Part shown: positions 27,273 to 39,900 of the stretch, piece by piece
Layout: each line of letters opens with the position of its first letter
Position numbering within the stretch: position 1 is the first letter of the stretch
From: Acanthaster planci
Taxonomy: Eukaryota; Echinodermata; Asteroidea; Valvatida; Acanthasteridae
Direction: 5' to 3'
DNA length: 64,000 nt
Assembly: GCF_001949145.1 (NCBI RefSeq)
Contig: NW_019091400.1
Coordinates: forward strand, 1,394,185-1,458,184
The notes under the pieces: model-generated
Told to the model about the DNA's origin: nothing
Databases searched by the model: none
What the model saw: the letters and a program-made list of their open reading frames with translations, nothing else
Program-made: the position numbers and the translations under genes

Positions 27273-28931
27273 GATCCACATCAGCCATATATCATTCATG
27301 AGTTGGCATTATTGATTTCAAAGCAAGTATATCCCAGCAAAAACACGTATTTCTGAACACTTCATATAAAATAAGAACGCGTTGAGATCAGTTACAGATT
27401 TAAGTTGTGTCACTGTGCCGAACGGTAAAATTTATTTTTGAAATTTCAGCCATATTGTTCCCTCTGCCGCTGCCCCATTCAGGAATACGCAGCGAATGTT
27501 TATTTTGGGGAATGTAATTCCAAATGGCTACATTGTAAACAATTAAGCAGATAAAGCCACACGGTGCATCTGACATTCTCAACAAGCACCTATAGTTGTC
27601 TCATTTTAGTACCTCAACAAATTACCTATCAAGTCCAGATGAAGGTTCGTCGGTTTGTCACTCTGTCCGACGGTTGCTGTGGAAACTTGACCACCTAGGG
27701 TTAAGGTAAGAGTATGCTGTTTGGTTCATTTGACAAGGGAAAAATTCACAGATATCTCGTTAAGGAGAAAACGACGAGTTGGAATCTTAAGGGATTATAG
27801 TTTTGATTATTTCGTGAAAGGAAACACTGTCGTGGAATGCAAAAGTAAATCAGCCTACAGAAGAGTAAATACTGGTAAAACATGAACAAAGCATAAAATA
27901 ATAAGACTGACAACCAATGAGTCAAACATGAAAACAGAAACTCAAAAAAAGTACACAAAACCGCATTAAATGACTGAAAAAACACCTTTCTCTCAATGTT
28001 GATCTATCCCGATTCCCCTCGGGAACAAGTCTGAAGGATTATTCAGAAAATGACGGTGTTCCGTCCTCTCGCTATAATTTCATAGTCGATAAAATTGGTT
28101 GAGTTCCCCCAATAAAGGATCGATCCATTTTCACCAAATTGAAATTTTCCAGCAAAACCTCAATTTTATAACACTCTGTAGTTATTTGAAATAAATCCTT
28201 TCCCCACATTCGTGGCTTACACTCCTCTGCGTACATGGGTGAAGTGCACTACTCCCTGTTATATGTGTAGACTGACCGAGAAAAGAATTATGTACACATT
28301 ATTGGAGCGGTATATCTCTACGCTGGTGCACATTATAAGAAAGATCAATAAAGATATAATCAACGGCGACGTTCAGGCTAGTGTCTTACCAACTCCCCCC
28401 GGGTCATGAAATGAAATGATCGTTAATAAAGAAAAAAGACAGCTTCACTGGGGAATGTTGTCATATGTTCTTCAATTTTAGATTGTTTAGTTTTGTTATT
28501 GTAATAAAACAATTTGTTTTCGCAGCTGAAATTGATTCGAAAGTCTCAAAAGACGGGTAGCGCTGATTCGGCCGGTTTGGTCAACACTGAATAAAAATGT
28601 GCGTTGTCTGTGTTTAAGCTTGCTATGGAAAGAACTAGGCTAAGTCATCAAGGCGAGTTGAAAGAGGGGGGTTGGTTTGTGCAGGGGAAAAAGAGGGACG
28701 GTTTGTTCTTGGTGATCTATTTCGGTCCCACTTTTCGGGCGGCGTACTGAGTGGAGGTTTTGGCGGCCTCTTTTTTTTTTCAATTGGATTTTTAAACATT
28801 CGGGAAGAATAGAAGAGCGGGAATTGGGCTTGCAAATTCTTCCTGTTGCTCTGCTAGTGCAATCTTTGCTCAGCTGCTATAATGCGGTGATTGGTTCATA
28901 AGCCAACCCCCCCCCCAAAAAAAAAGAGAGN

Positions 28932-28988
<57 letters not shown>

Positions 28989-31412
28989 GAAGAGTTGCCG
29001 AGCCCATACGGAAAGGAATGGGAGCGAATTTGATTCTTTTCTTGCAAGACGGGGGATTTGGATCTTCCCGGGCAAATTTTTTTCAACCTTGTCATGGATA
29101 TTTCAGAGATACCGGTGTATATTTTGTCCCTCTCCGTGGCGGCGCAGTAATATTAGGTTACTCCGCTAAGCTCTCGAGAACTGTCGATAGCCGACTATCA
29201 GCTGCCGCGTTGCAAACCTTCATTTCGCCCTGAGAATAGCCTCTCCCGTCCACGGATAGGCTTCATAAGTGGCCACAGCTGTTGCCCCGTATATTCGTCG
29301 CGCTATGATATAGGGGATTTCGGTCCCGTAGTTCTCTATCTCTCTCTCGATCGAATGGGGAGGAGTGCAGGGGTGTTCCTTACTCCATCGTGAACGGGGA
29401 GACAGAGTGAAGCTAAACACCAGTTTTAGTGGTTTAGGCGCTGTGGAGCTTTGCTGCTGTGTTTCACGGCCTCGGCTTATTACCTCTCCGTTTCCAGTCT
29501 CTCGTCGTATTGACTAAAGCTCCGTCCAAGGACGGTTCGATTTCGGTCGTTTGTACGTTCTTGGTTGAACCTCTTACAATTTCTCCCGTCCAAACGGTGC
29601 ACGACTGTGAAGGCTTACAGATAAATGTCTAATATAGTACATTTCTGACAGTCGTTGTGGCGAAAGTTTCATTTAAAGTTCGATGGCATATCTTGTCTTC
29701 CTTCCTGAGGGGCTTTGCGTGCCTGGAGGGTCATAACGTTTCTTGGTATAATTGGATTTTTTCTTTGGTGGTCTTCATTCTGTCTCGTAGATATGGATTG
29801 AAAGGAAAGAGCAGTTGGAGGAGGGATATTGACCGAGCGCTTCATGCACGTGGCAATTTTGAATGGACCACCGGCTCTTCCTGGCTTTCCAGTAAAATCT
29901 GAAGGTACGCTGAAAGCGAGAATCGTCTCCTCCGTACTGCCGAAGTCTCGTCGGTGGTACATGCACGCAGATCCTGTCCCCTATTTTTTTAAAGAACATA
30001 TTTGAATCCAACTCTTTCCCAGCGAGATTTGCTGGATCTATTCGAGGTTTGGTATTGTGTAACTAGCAAACACGGGGTCAACATATGCCAGTATGGTGCA
30101 ATTATTGTTGGCGTAAATTATAGCAGTATTGATTTCTCATTCGCGTCAAGTTGGTGACCTTTTGGAAGAACTATAAGCCGACAGGTTTCCACGGGCGGTC
30201 AGACTTTCGACGAGAGTTAGGCCCGAGAAATTGAGCAACGAGTTACTCATCTGAGTATTGCCAGCACCAGGCGCTGTCGTGTGATTCTCGACGTGTGCGC
30301 AGGGCGTGCCGATGTGAATTCTCGAGTGATTTACGGGGGCGTGGCCTTCGCCGTGTGACATTTGCAGCCATGGGAGAATATTGTGGCCAAAGAAAGCCAG
30401 AACAAGTCCAAAATAGGAAATCAAAATGAAGTAACAGGAGCACAACTCAATTTTTCAGCTAATTCAATTCAACTTTATTGGCGAAGAAAACTTGATAAAA
30501 TTCGGGTTACTGTAGCACCTGTATATCTTATGAGAATAATATTTATAACACAATAGCTATAGGTCTATAGGAGAACCCACGTTGGGGAACTTAGCTTTGC
30601 GCTACAAAGACATTTATTTGATCGCCCTAAATATACAGGAAAGGTGTCATGTATAAGCCAGGTTGGTTATTGTACCTACACACCAAGCTGTGCACGTAAT
30701 GCTTGATAAGTCGATTCTGGTGACGGGGGGAAATATTGGCTCAAAAGGTATATATGTCGCCTGACCAAATTTTGTCAGACTTTTATTTTTGCGGTCAGAA
30801 CCCGCATGTGGATTATACATGTTAAAATAAGAACGAGAAGCAGATTTTTGCGTGTGTCAGTTACCAAATGCAGAAAAAAAATCTCTGGCACCGAGGAATC
30901 CGTGAAGTTGGTTATGACACACCAAAAATCGTGCAATCATCAATTGCGCACTGAATCCAAAATCAAATGGTTAAAACCCACGATGAGAGAAGCACGCCCA
31001 GGCTGCCCCGCCGTTGTTTTCCCACGTTGCCCCGGGCCCACTTCATTTGTAATTTGTTCACGTCTCTTGACTGGGTAATCAGGGTGAGTCAGTATCAGAT
31101 TTTGGTCAAAGGCGGGAAACTTCCTCGGGTTGATTAGGAAAAAAATCGTTAACAGGAATCGGCCACTCCGATTACAACTTCAGGACTCCGGGACATAAGT
31201 TTAATAATAATCGTCTAGGTACGGGAACGAACAAAGACTGCGGGAGCCATCTTTAGAGAAGTCAGGGTGTTGCCTTCATGACTATTCACTATCTAACATG
31301 ACCTGGTAGTAATTCATTTAGATCCAAACAATATAGGGGGATCTCGTACATGTGCAACTCTACACTGTATATGCAACTAGTGAGTTTTGAAGTGAAAAAC
31401 ATAATATTTACA
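27273..31412. other. Non-coding DNA
   Basis: Nothing coding seen. Holds the GA microsatellite and a second weak X-box-like site. Confidence 0.45.
28925..28986. repeat. (GA)n microsatellite
   Basis: About 62 bp of uninterrupted AG dinucleotides with one N at 28931, preceded by a C run and an A run (about 28907-28925). Confidence 0.95.
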
Positions 31413-31682
31413 AATAGGCCATTTGGGAGACATTTTGTGGTAAATTTTTCAGCATTAGGGAGACATTGGCTTCTAGGGAGACATTTCAGTGTCTCCCTAT
31501 TTTCAAACTACCAGAAGGAGGCCGAATTGTACATTCCATATTTTGAGAGATGATAGTTTAGGGCCTAAAATGAAAACATACAAAGTTTGGTTCAGATCAG
31601 ATTAGGGAATATTGAATAATGGGACAGTAAAGTTGGAAAAATTTTGCACATTCTTATGGGAATGTCTCCCTAATGACCTATT
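31413..31682. mobile_element. Palindromic MITE-like element with GGGAGACATT repeats
   Basis: A 270-bp segment bounded by 22-bp inverted repeats (31413-31434 and 31661-31682) of form AATAGGYCATTWGGGAGACATT with two differences. The core GGGAGACATT recurs internally at 31458-31467 and 31476-31485, and a perfect 9-bp hairpin (TAGGGAGAC / GTCTCCCTA) sits at 31474-31499. There is no internal ORF of note. The structure fits a DNA-transposon-derived MITE with subterminal repeats; superfamily not assigned and no target duplication identified. Confidence 0.6.
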
Positions 31683-34600
31683 AGCGGTAAATAATAAACT
31701 GCATGATTATATTTTCCTGAACATGGTATTACCCACACACAGTCATTACTGATGAGGATTCAAATGGGAATTATTGCAAACTTTGTTTCCATTCTTTTAA
31801 ATAAACTGCATGTCTCTGTTTTTTGGTTTTTATTATCTGTTTATTTACTTGTTTTGGGACCATTTAATGCAGTACCTTTCACGATCGGATTTAAAATGTG
31901 TCATTATCATAACATAGACACTGTCAGATTTAGAGCATTATGAGATTTCACACCAGTTTACAAGTAACAGGACTGAACAAAGACAAAGGACGGCCACATT
32001 TTGACTTGAACAGCTCGAGACTGAAATACTTGACTTCAATACAACGCCTTATTACTCTGAATTATAATTGAACATAGCATAGCAGATTTCCATTTTGTCC
32101 GTCAAAAACCTGCGATCCGTTTTCAAGAATTAAAATAATTAGCACTCTCAACATGTCGCCACTTGGAAAGTTATCCTTTTCATTAAACGTTCCATGATGT
32201 TCAATTACAAAAGTCAAACTCAAACTAACAATAACGGGGAAATGCGCCCCCGGGGTAGCGGGCGTTATTATGCCGGCATCACACGGGGGAGAAATCGCCG
32301 GTCGCCCTGACCAATCCAGGCGGAACGAGACCCGGACGAGTCAGGTGATATTTTTTAATAAACAAAGATCACGATTTGTTAATAACACAAAAGCCAATCC
32401 CGCGGGAGGCAGCCAGGCACACCGTAATCGTTCATTCTGCTCAACGAGTCGGTTGGGAAGTTGGGAAAGAAATGGAGACGCGGTGTTGATGGGAGAAAAG
32501 GTAAAAAAAAGTGCACAGGGAAAGGGTGACGACGCTGTGGAGGCGGCAGTGAACTTCATCGCATCCAAACCTTCCAAAAATAACCAATTCTGATCCATAT
32601 ATTAGAAACGATCTTATTTCATAGTCTAAATTTTGTGGAAAGGTGATTTTAACGATTTCATTTTTCTTGTCAAATAAACTTTGTCTTACTGCTATACTCC
32701 AAGCTTTAATTTTTCGATTTTGTGGAAACAGGTCTCTTCAGATTTGCACAACTCACAGAAACGATCAGTTCTTTTTCCATTGGAGAAAAACTCCCTTCCC
32801 AACATAACTTTGTTTAAGGCGTGGGTCGCGCTTTTGCGAGGGAGGGTTATTCAGAATCGCAAACCTTTAGAAACACTTATCTTGAATTGTTAAAAAATTC
32901 CGCTTTAAACATGTGGATTATATACATCTGGACAGTTTCCAATGTTTTTGTGTGGCCGGTGTTAGCAGAGGATTTGCAACTGTCTAAACATACAAGTATG
33001 ACAACTAAATTTCGGCGTGTTTTCCTTCCTCGAGGAGTAACTCTAGCTGCGAAGAGGCTGCAATTCCGGTGAAAGCTTTTAAGGCCGACACTGTACGAGA
33101 GAGCAACCTTGCCAAGTGGTGCCTGTGTACAGAAATTGGGACTCTTATGAAATATGGATTCATTGACCGCACTGCGCATGACTTGGTGCGAAGAGCAATG
33201 ACAACAACTAAAGGAACGGGAGGCTGGAAGCCAGGTATAAGGGGAAAAAACGAGCCAGATTATACGGGAGTCGATATCGAATGTGACACCTTCGCTGCAA
33301 GACGTTCACGTCAAATTCCGGGCCAGATATTGCACTGCAGTATTGTCCAATGACTCTCGCAAAGTCTCGTGGGATTACAGGTCTCGCGCAAAGTGTAATC
33401 GGCTCGATTGTGCTTTGTTTTCAAACTTTGGGAAAGCCAAGGATAGAATCGTCCGTGAACACCAAATTTATTTGTCAGCATGAAGGCTGTTCTTGTCCGT
33501 CCAAGGTCTTGAGCAGTACCGACAGTGTTTTTTCTGTTTCTACCGACGATCGACTCGTTTGCCTCCTGTAGTTTTGGCCCACCCACGCTATCGCGATTGA
33601 AGCGCTTAGGTGGGCTGGGAAACCAAACAAAACTTTGAAGACTGTCAATGTCAAGTTTATAATTTATTTTGGTGGCGATTGTGAAGGAAAATCAACAGAA
33701 AAAAATACCCCTAATGGTCATCTCAAGTACAGAAGGATAAAATCTGGATAAAATATTCATCCATATTGAATTGAAGATAGATTTTTAGGGCAAGAGCGAG
33801 GATTTGGGAGATCAACGGCCTTCAACGTGGACTATATCAATGACAACACTCAAGTCCAAGACAAACTGAGTTGACATTTCGAAAAATCCCCAGGAACGAG
33901 GCGAATAGAATGGAATGCATGGGAATCGATGCCATCGACTGCCGGAGATAACTCGCGGTAAAGGCCTACTTATGAAAATCGAGACAAAATATCACGGGAG
34001 AAAAAAACACTGTTGCATTTAAACATGAGCAGCCCCGGCGTAACCCTGTCTCCCAAACGCGCGGTAGGATGCATGCTAGCCGCGCTGAGGCCGGACCGAC
34101 TTCGGCGCGCGAAGACCCCGTGTGATGTATTGCGAAAATCGCACGGGTCCGGCACAGAACATCGATCGGTCCTGATCAATGTTTGCACGCGGGGCTCGGG
34201 CGGTGCGAAGAAGTAATAATTCTCTCTCTCTCTCCCCTCTCCACGCCACACCGCATCCACACCACAAATTGAGTACTAGTGTCAAATTTGAATTCACCGC
34301 CTCGCCAACAACGAAAACACTAGCCTGGCAATTAGGGGAAACAAGATAGCTACGATTTAATATCAACTAGACGCTTGACGAGAGGGCAGTGGACTCGCTT
34401 TGGTGGTGATGGATTACCGTTATAGGCAATCGCAGAAACAAACCTCGCGCGCCGATATTACCCTCCTTGTCTTCCAAACCACGAGCCTTGCAGAACCTGA
34501 CGAAACTGGCAACACCTTGCTCCGGCCCCATCGAGCTGGATAGAGGGAAGATCAAGTTTTGTGGTTGTTGTCTTTGCCATTCAAGGCATGATGACATGAA

Positions 34601-36719
34601 ATGAAAGCCTATACACCCGAGCGGAGCCAGTGACCAACGAGATCCAACAGTTTAAGTTCTTTCTGGGGGGAGTTGTCATCCCATTTCCGCGCCTTCCGCC
34701 GGCGTGGCGTTTGTGCACACACGGCGGGTCTGTCGCTCCATCCACTTGCACTCAGCGTTGGTTCTTCGCGCCCCGACTGCAGCGAACACCCACAATAATA
34801 CTCCCCTATCCCTTCCTCACCTCATCATCAGAGCCGAAAAAGAGAGGGAAACCACTTGAACGCGACAAAAACTGATCGTGCGCCAGACAATACCAATAGG
34901 GTTGTTCAGGAAAGCAAACTTAACCAAGGTCTGGAAGCGCCTCCTGGTTTTTTTTTTGTATAGCCGCGTCAATCACCAAACGAAATCCCGCTTGGTTTTT
35001 TTTCAATTAGGTGTTCGGCAGGATCCTCTTCAAGTTGAATTCCCGCTCAAGTCTATCCTTTTTTCTCCCATCTCTCTTCCAGCCCCTGTGTTGATCTTAC
35101 ACGAGGAAGACACTTGTGCTATCGATTGGGGGCTCTCCAACTGGCCCAGCTCATCCCGGCTGGGACAAAAACCACCTCATCCCTGCCAGACCAAGGAGGC
35201 GGGCCCCGGATGAAATTATATCCAACCGGCAAAGTGCTAATTAAAACCATAAAGAAAGGATACAGCTAGCGTAGTTGACTCTCTGTCACACCGCGGTCCC
35301 CAGGTATAAAAGAAAGCTGCACGAATTGGGCTCAACAAATCGTGTCACTCACGCACTTAATCAATTACGTCTGAATATCCTACTATGCGAGGGACAACAA
35401 AAACCTTAAAAAAAAATCTCACTAAAACTTTGAGCCCATGCTGCCCCCCAAATGTTTCAGAAGGAGAAGTGTATACTCTTACATGGGCTGTTGGCCTGTG
35501 ATTCCAACGACTGATTTTTGCGAAGAGGAAACACTACAATGATATTTCCTTCTTGTTCCTTCGTTTTTCCCCTGTCTTTCAGATATGCAAAGGCTGTTGA
35601 AAAAAAAAGTCCGCGGGCGGTGGTTATACTCTTGAGTTTGGACAAACTCACGTGAAGATTGTCACCGAGGTGTGGCTTTAATCATTCCAGGTCTCCTTCG
35701 GATGAATGCGACTTCTTGGCCAAAATCAGCTCGGCAACATTATTGCCATTCTTTCCCGAGCGAGGGGGAAAAGGAGTGAGGGGAAAAAGACGAGGAAGGG
35801 AGGCAAACAAGACATCGTCAGGATGTCAAGCTTGCGCGGTACGAGAGAGAGAAAAAAAGGAACGGAGACAGTGGTTGGCACGGACATTCGATCCGCGCCT
35901 TCCTCTTCTCCGTCCCCGTCCCGGGCGAAAGCGAACACCACACGGCTCCGGTTCGCACAACAGTCCCGCTGAAGGAGGAAGCCGGGCCGTTGGATACTAA
36001 CAAGCTATCAGCCCGAAAATCATATATTATTCGGTGTAGACCAAGATTAAGTTCCCCCCCCCTTTAAAATGAGGGGGGGGGACTCCCTTGCTCTGGCAGT
36101 TACACATAAGAGGAGGCCAATTTCCTCTCCCGGAGTTGAGAGTAGCCTGCTTGCGATGGTCAAACACGGCTTATGCTTCATTAATTCGCCTCGGAATTAC
36201 ACGACGGGGCAAAAATAAAGGGTGAAGAGTGGTGGAAGTGAAGGGGGGGTGCACAAGATTCGAACGGGGGAGATTGAGCACAAGTGGCCCCTTTCCGTGT
36301 ACTTTTGTTGGGTGCGAAAGCGCTAGTTAACCGTCGAGTGAACCTGACGATCCGGTGATGAACATCGCTGGCTCCTATGCTGTTGGTAAAAAGACAGACT
36401 TAAGTGGGGGGGGGGGCAGGGGGTAAAGGGACCCGCGTGGATGTCAAGCACACAATTACCCACTGTTTCAGGAAAAAGTAACACCTAAACTGGAAACGGT
36501 ATTTGGAAAAAATACCAATGTTAATTACGAAGCTCCTGTGTGACATTACAAGGACATTTGTCGAGCTTAAAGTGAGGAGTCTACACAAAAATGTTCCACA
36601 CTTTTGCCGAAGTTACCTACACTGTATCACAATGATGTGCCGATAATGCAAAGCTAATTTAATCTCATACAGTAAGAAGCCTATCCTGTCACCTCACAAT
36701 TTTTTCACATCGCATACAC
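31683..36719. other. Non-coding DNA
   Basis: No gene seen. Contains AATAACG...CGTTATT around a GC-rich core at about 32229-32268, a CT tract near 34217-34240 and a C9/G9 hairpin at 36054-36081. Confidence 0.45.
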
Positions 36720-36975
36720 TCAACCCCTCCAGAAAAAAAATTGCCACCTTTGAAACTTCACTGACAAACGAAATTTCCAGCGGACACAAAATGGCATCCA
36801 GTTACAATACATCATGGCAGACTCACAATGAAAAGATGAAGGTTGTGTGCGTCCACCCAAACCCACAGAGTCAGGCAGGGACTGAAAACCCCAATCCACA
36901 TGCTGACCTAGGTGGGATTTGAGCCCGGGCTTGGGAGGCGAGGAAAGAGCCACTACACCAACCTGACTCCCGGGC
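36720..36975 (-). mobile_element. tRNA-derived SINE
   Basis: Read on the minus strand from about 36975, the element begins with a pol III promoter of tRNA type. Box A is TGGTGTAGTGG (36960..36950) and box B is GGCTCAAATCC (36925..36915), with about 24 bp between them. A non-tRNA body of about 190 bp follows to roughly 36720, near an A/T homopolymer (eight A on the plus strand at about 36734). This architecture (tRNA head, unrelated body) is that of SINEs. It is not a functional tRNA gene because the acceptor and anticodon stems do not form. The body family was not recognised and the ends are approximate. Confidence 0.7.
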
Positions 36976-39900
36976 CAAGTTGAGAATGACAATGAGACCA
37001 GTTGAGAATGAAAATGTAAATTCGTTTTAAGATTTGCAATTCTGAAGTTGATTATCAGAATACAGTGTTTAATTATTTCATCATAGTCAGCGGTATTTTG
37101 AAGGCGGGATCCATCCCATAGTAGCATTTAATTCGGCATAACTCTTTGAAAAGAGGAAAAATTGATGAGTTTTACATGTTTCAATGACATAGTGTTGCAT
37201 GGAAATAATCAACTGAGCAATCAATTTTTAATATCCCCAGTGTTACTGTTTTGTGAGGAGAGTCCCATCTTTGGCCCGAGAGCATGTTGGAGAGGGGGTC
37301 TTCATGAAAACCAAACACGCCCACGGCCAGGAGTTAACACAGCGTGGCGAAGGGCGACCGATCACGGGCCCCTATAGTAGTCTGTGAGGGGAGGGAGAAA
37401 GCCCCAGACAGAATTATATACTCCGTTCACTCCGCGTTGCGATTTAATTGAACAATGTTGCGGGCCCGCCGTTTCCTATGCCAAATTGCCCCGGCATGTT
37501 TGTGCTTCAATATAAGGTCGTGTGGCTCATGAGATCATCCAATTTTCCCAAACCTATCAAGTTATATCCCGTCATTTTGTGTGGGTGTGTGTGTTGGGTA
37601 AAACCGCCATGGGCAGTAATAATTCTTTTTTTTTTGTCATTTTTATTTTCCAAACTCAGAGGAACTCTTTCTGCTTGATCACTCAACAAGTCGGTGACAG
37701 AAGAGCTTGACTAGGCAAGCGAAAGGATGAATTTTACGCTCTTTGGTTGGAGAGGAAATGACTGGGAGCGGTCCACAAGATAACTTAATGACCAAACGTG
37801 CCTTTTATTTTTTAAATCAGAGGAAAAAAAAATGGAAACACACGCTCTGTTTTTGTTGGCGCTCGCCGCTCTTTTTCATTTCCCCCGATGCCCTCCTTTT
37901 TAATAAAATGTTGCTAATCTTTATCTATTTGTTTTTTACCCTCTTCGTCGTCTTCGCTTCCGTCGCGAGGGAGCGAGGCTCTCGCGAGTTTGGCGCGGGC
38001 GACGGCTCTATGGGGCTCGACAACTCGTACCGAGAAATTGTACACCGGAGCTGGCTTTGGTTACTGCGCCAATACACGAGACTTGACGGGAAAGGTGAAA
38101 ACAGAGGGAGAGGGACAGAAATGCGGAGAGGGAGAGCTGGAAACTTCCCCAGGTCCTCATCTCAGGGGCTCGAGCGAGAGGAATTCAGCCGAGCAACTCA
38201 TCCCCTGGGACCGACTCCCCGCTGAACCTTCTGTCAATCACGCGTGGGGGGAGATGGCGCAGAGTGGTTGGGACATGAAAAAATAACAATAAAAAACAGC
38301 AATAAAGTTATCCAGCTATTGTTGTGCTAGCCGAGCCACACGGTGTCCCGCTGCGCGAGCAGCACAAATGTTTGAAGAAAACCCTTCTTTTTTCCAACTT
38401 TTTGAGCATCACCTCAAAGGTACGCTAGACTCCTGTGGGAAGATGGCGTTAATTTATTGAAACTTTGTTCAAAGCCCAGGTGACTGGAAGAGATCAAACA
38501 GGACAGAACTGATCTAGTAAGGTTGACGAAAGTCAAACAAAATGTGGGAAAACTCCGGACATTGGATAGAACAACAATAACATTGTAGGAATATTAAAAA
38601 TTGAAGAAAAAAGTCTGTCAGCTTTCAATCCATCTCTTAGATCGGGGATTACTCAAACAGTTGGCGTATTTCAGGTTGACAGGCGATGTAAGCAGAGAGG
38701 CAAGTGAGCAAGACAAAAGTTGGGTTTTAATTTGATGAAAGGATTAAGGAATGGGGAAGTTGTGAGTGAAGTGAAAAAATAATTAGACAAGCCACGAAAA
38801 GTTTGCCCGATTGATTTGTCCACAAATGTCATTCGGGTAGACAAGTCAGTTTCCCCAACCGCTTCCCGCGTCTTTCTCCCCGTGTACACCTGCTTAGTGA
38901 GGAGAGTTACGAGCTTTGGTTTGTGGCGACTGAGGCTTTTCGGAGAAACATTATAAATTCTTGCCGTCGAGAGTTCCAGCTGCCAGTAAAAGTCATTTGT
39001 AAATTTCTTCGTCTCAACTTTTTGTGAACCCGTTCCTCAAACTGTCAGGAGTGCTACTTAATTTCAGTAGCCTATCGTGTGAAAAACACCAAAGTCAAAA
39101 GGACAGAAGCTGTGGTGGAAGTATCGACTGGAACCAAGTCTATAATCCAGTGACACGTATCACCGTCCGTCGTGTCGTTTCCAAAAAATTTCATTCATGT
39201 TTTGTAAGTACATGTAACATTTTTAAGGCCTATATTTCGGCCACCCCTAGTGCTCTCGCTTACCAGGTTCCCACGTTAGCCAGGGACCAACGGGGCGGGG
39301 TCCAGTTACAGCTGTCGCACCCTGGAAGCCTCAAATCACCACGTTAATGACACGCTAAAAACACAGGACACAGGTAACACGACCGCTCATTGACTGGAAT
39401 AGCAACATTTAATTGGCCCTCTCGCCATAAGAAAATGGTGTGGTTCCCGTCCATCTGACAGAGCAACTTTGAACCTTAACTGAGTGTATCTATGTACATG
39501 TGCATACACAAAATATCGTACTGCGTTCAGAGCCTATCAGTACACCAATCTGCGAACTGAACTCACTTCATAGGCAAACTTGACACCTCTGCTTGAGGGA
39601 CTTTGTTGACGGGCCTCTGGTGATCAAGAACTTCTACATCAGTTCGCTGATATTTATAGTTATTTACAATTTCATTTCTCTGTACTTGTCAAGCATCACG
39701 ACACGTACACATTTGACTCTAAGGAGAGAAGAAAAATGCAAGTTATTTCCGTCTAAGGTTTTTTCTAAGAGAGTTGTAATTGACAACTGTATTATTTTAG
39801 TGATACCAGTTTTTTTACCGTTACGTTAAACAACGCCAGAGCTTGCCAGAGCAGGGTCAATTTTCACAAAATTAGAGTACCGTTGCATCCTGTTCCAAAC

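Noticed and set aside
28877-29169. Arg/Glu- and Ser/Leu-repeat frames
   Set aside because: Produced by the GA microsatellite.
30450-30500. 3' end of a transcript or retroelement (AATAAA-like on the minus strand)
   Set aside because: No coding sequence or element body identified upstream of it.
36236-36330. Possible tRNA (B-box-like GTTCGAATC on the minus strand)
   Set aside because: No A box at the right spacing and no acceptor stem.
36910-36967. tRNA gene
   Set aside because: A and B boxes are present but the cloverleaf stems do not form and a SINE body follows; treated as SINE.
37743-38225. 160-codon plus-strand frame with a hydrophobic middle segment
   Set aside because: Low-complexity composition and no recognisable family; likely chance.
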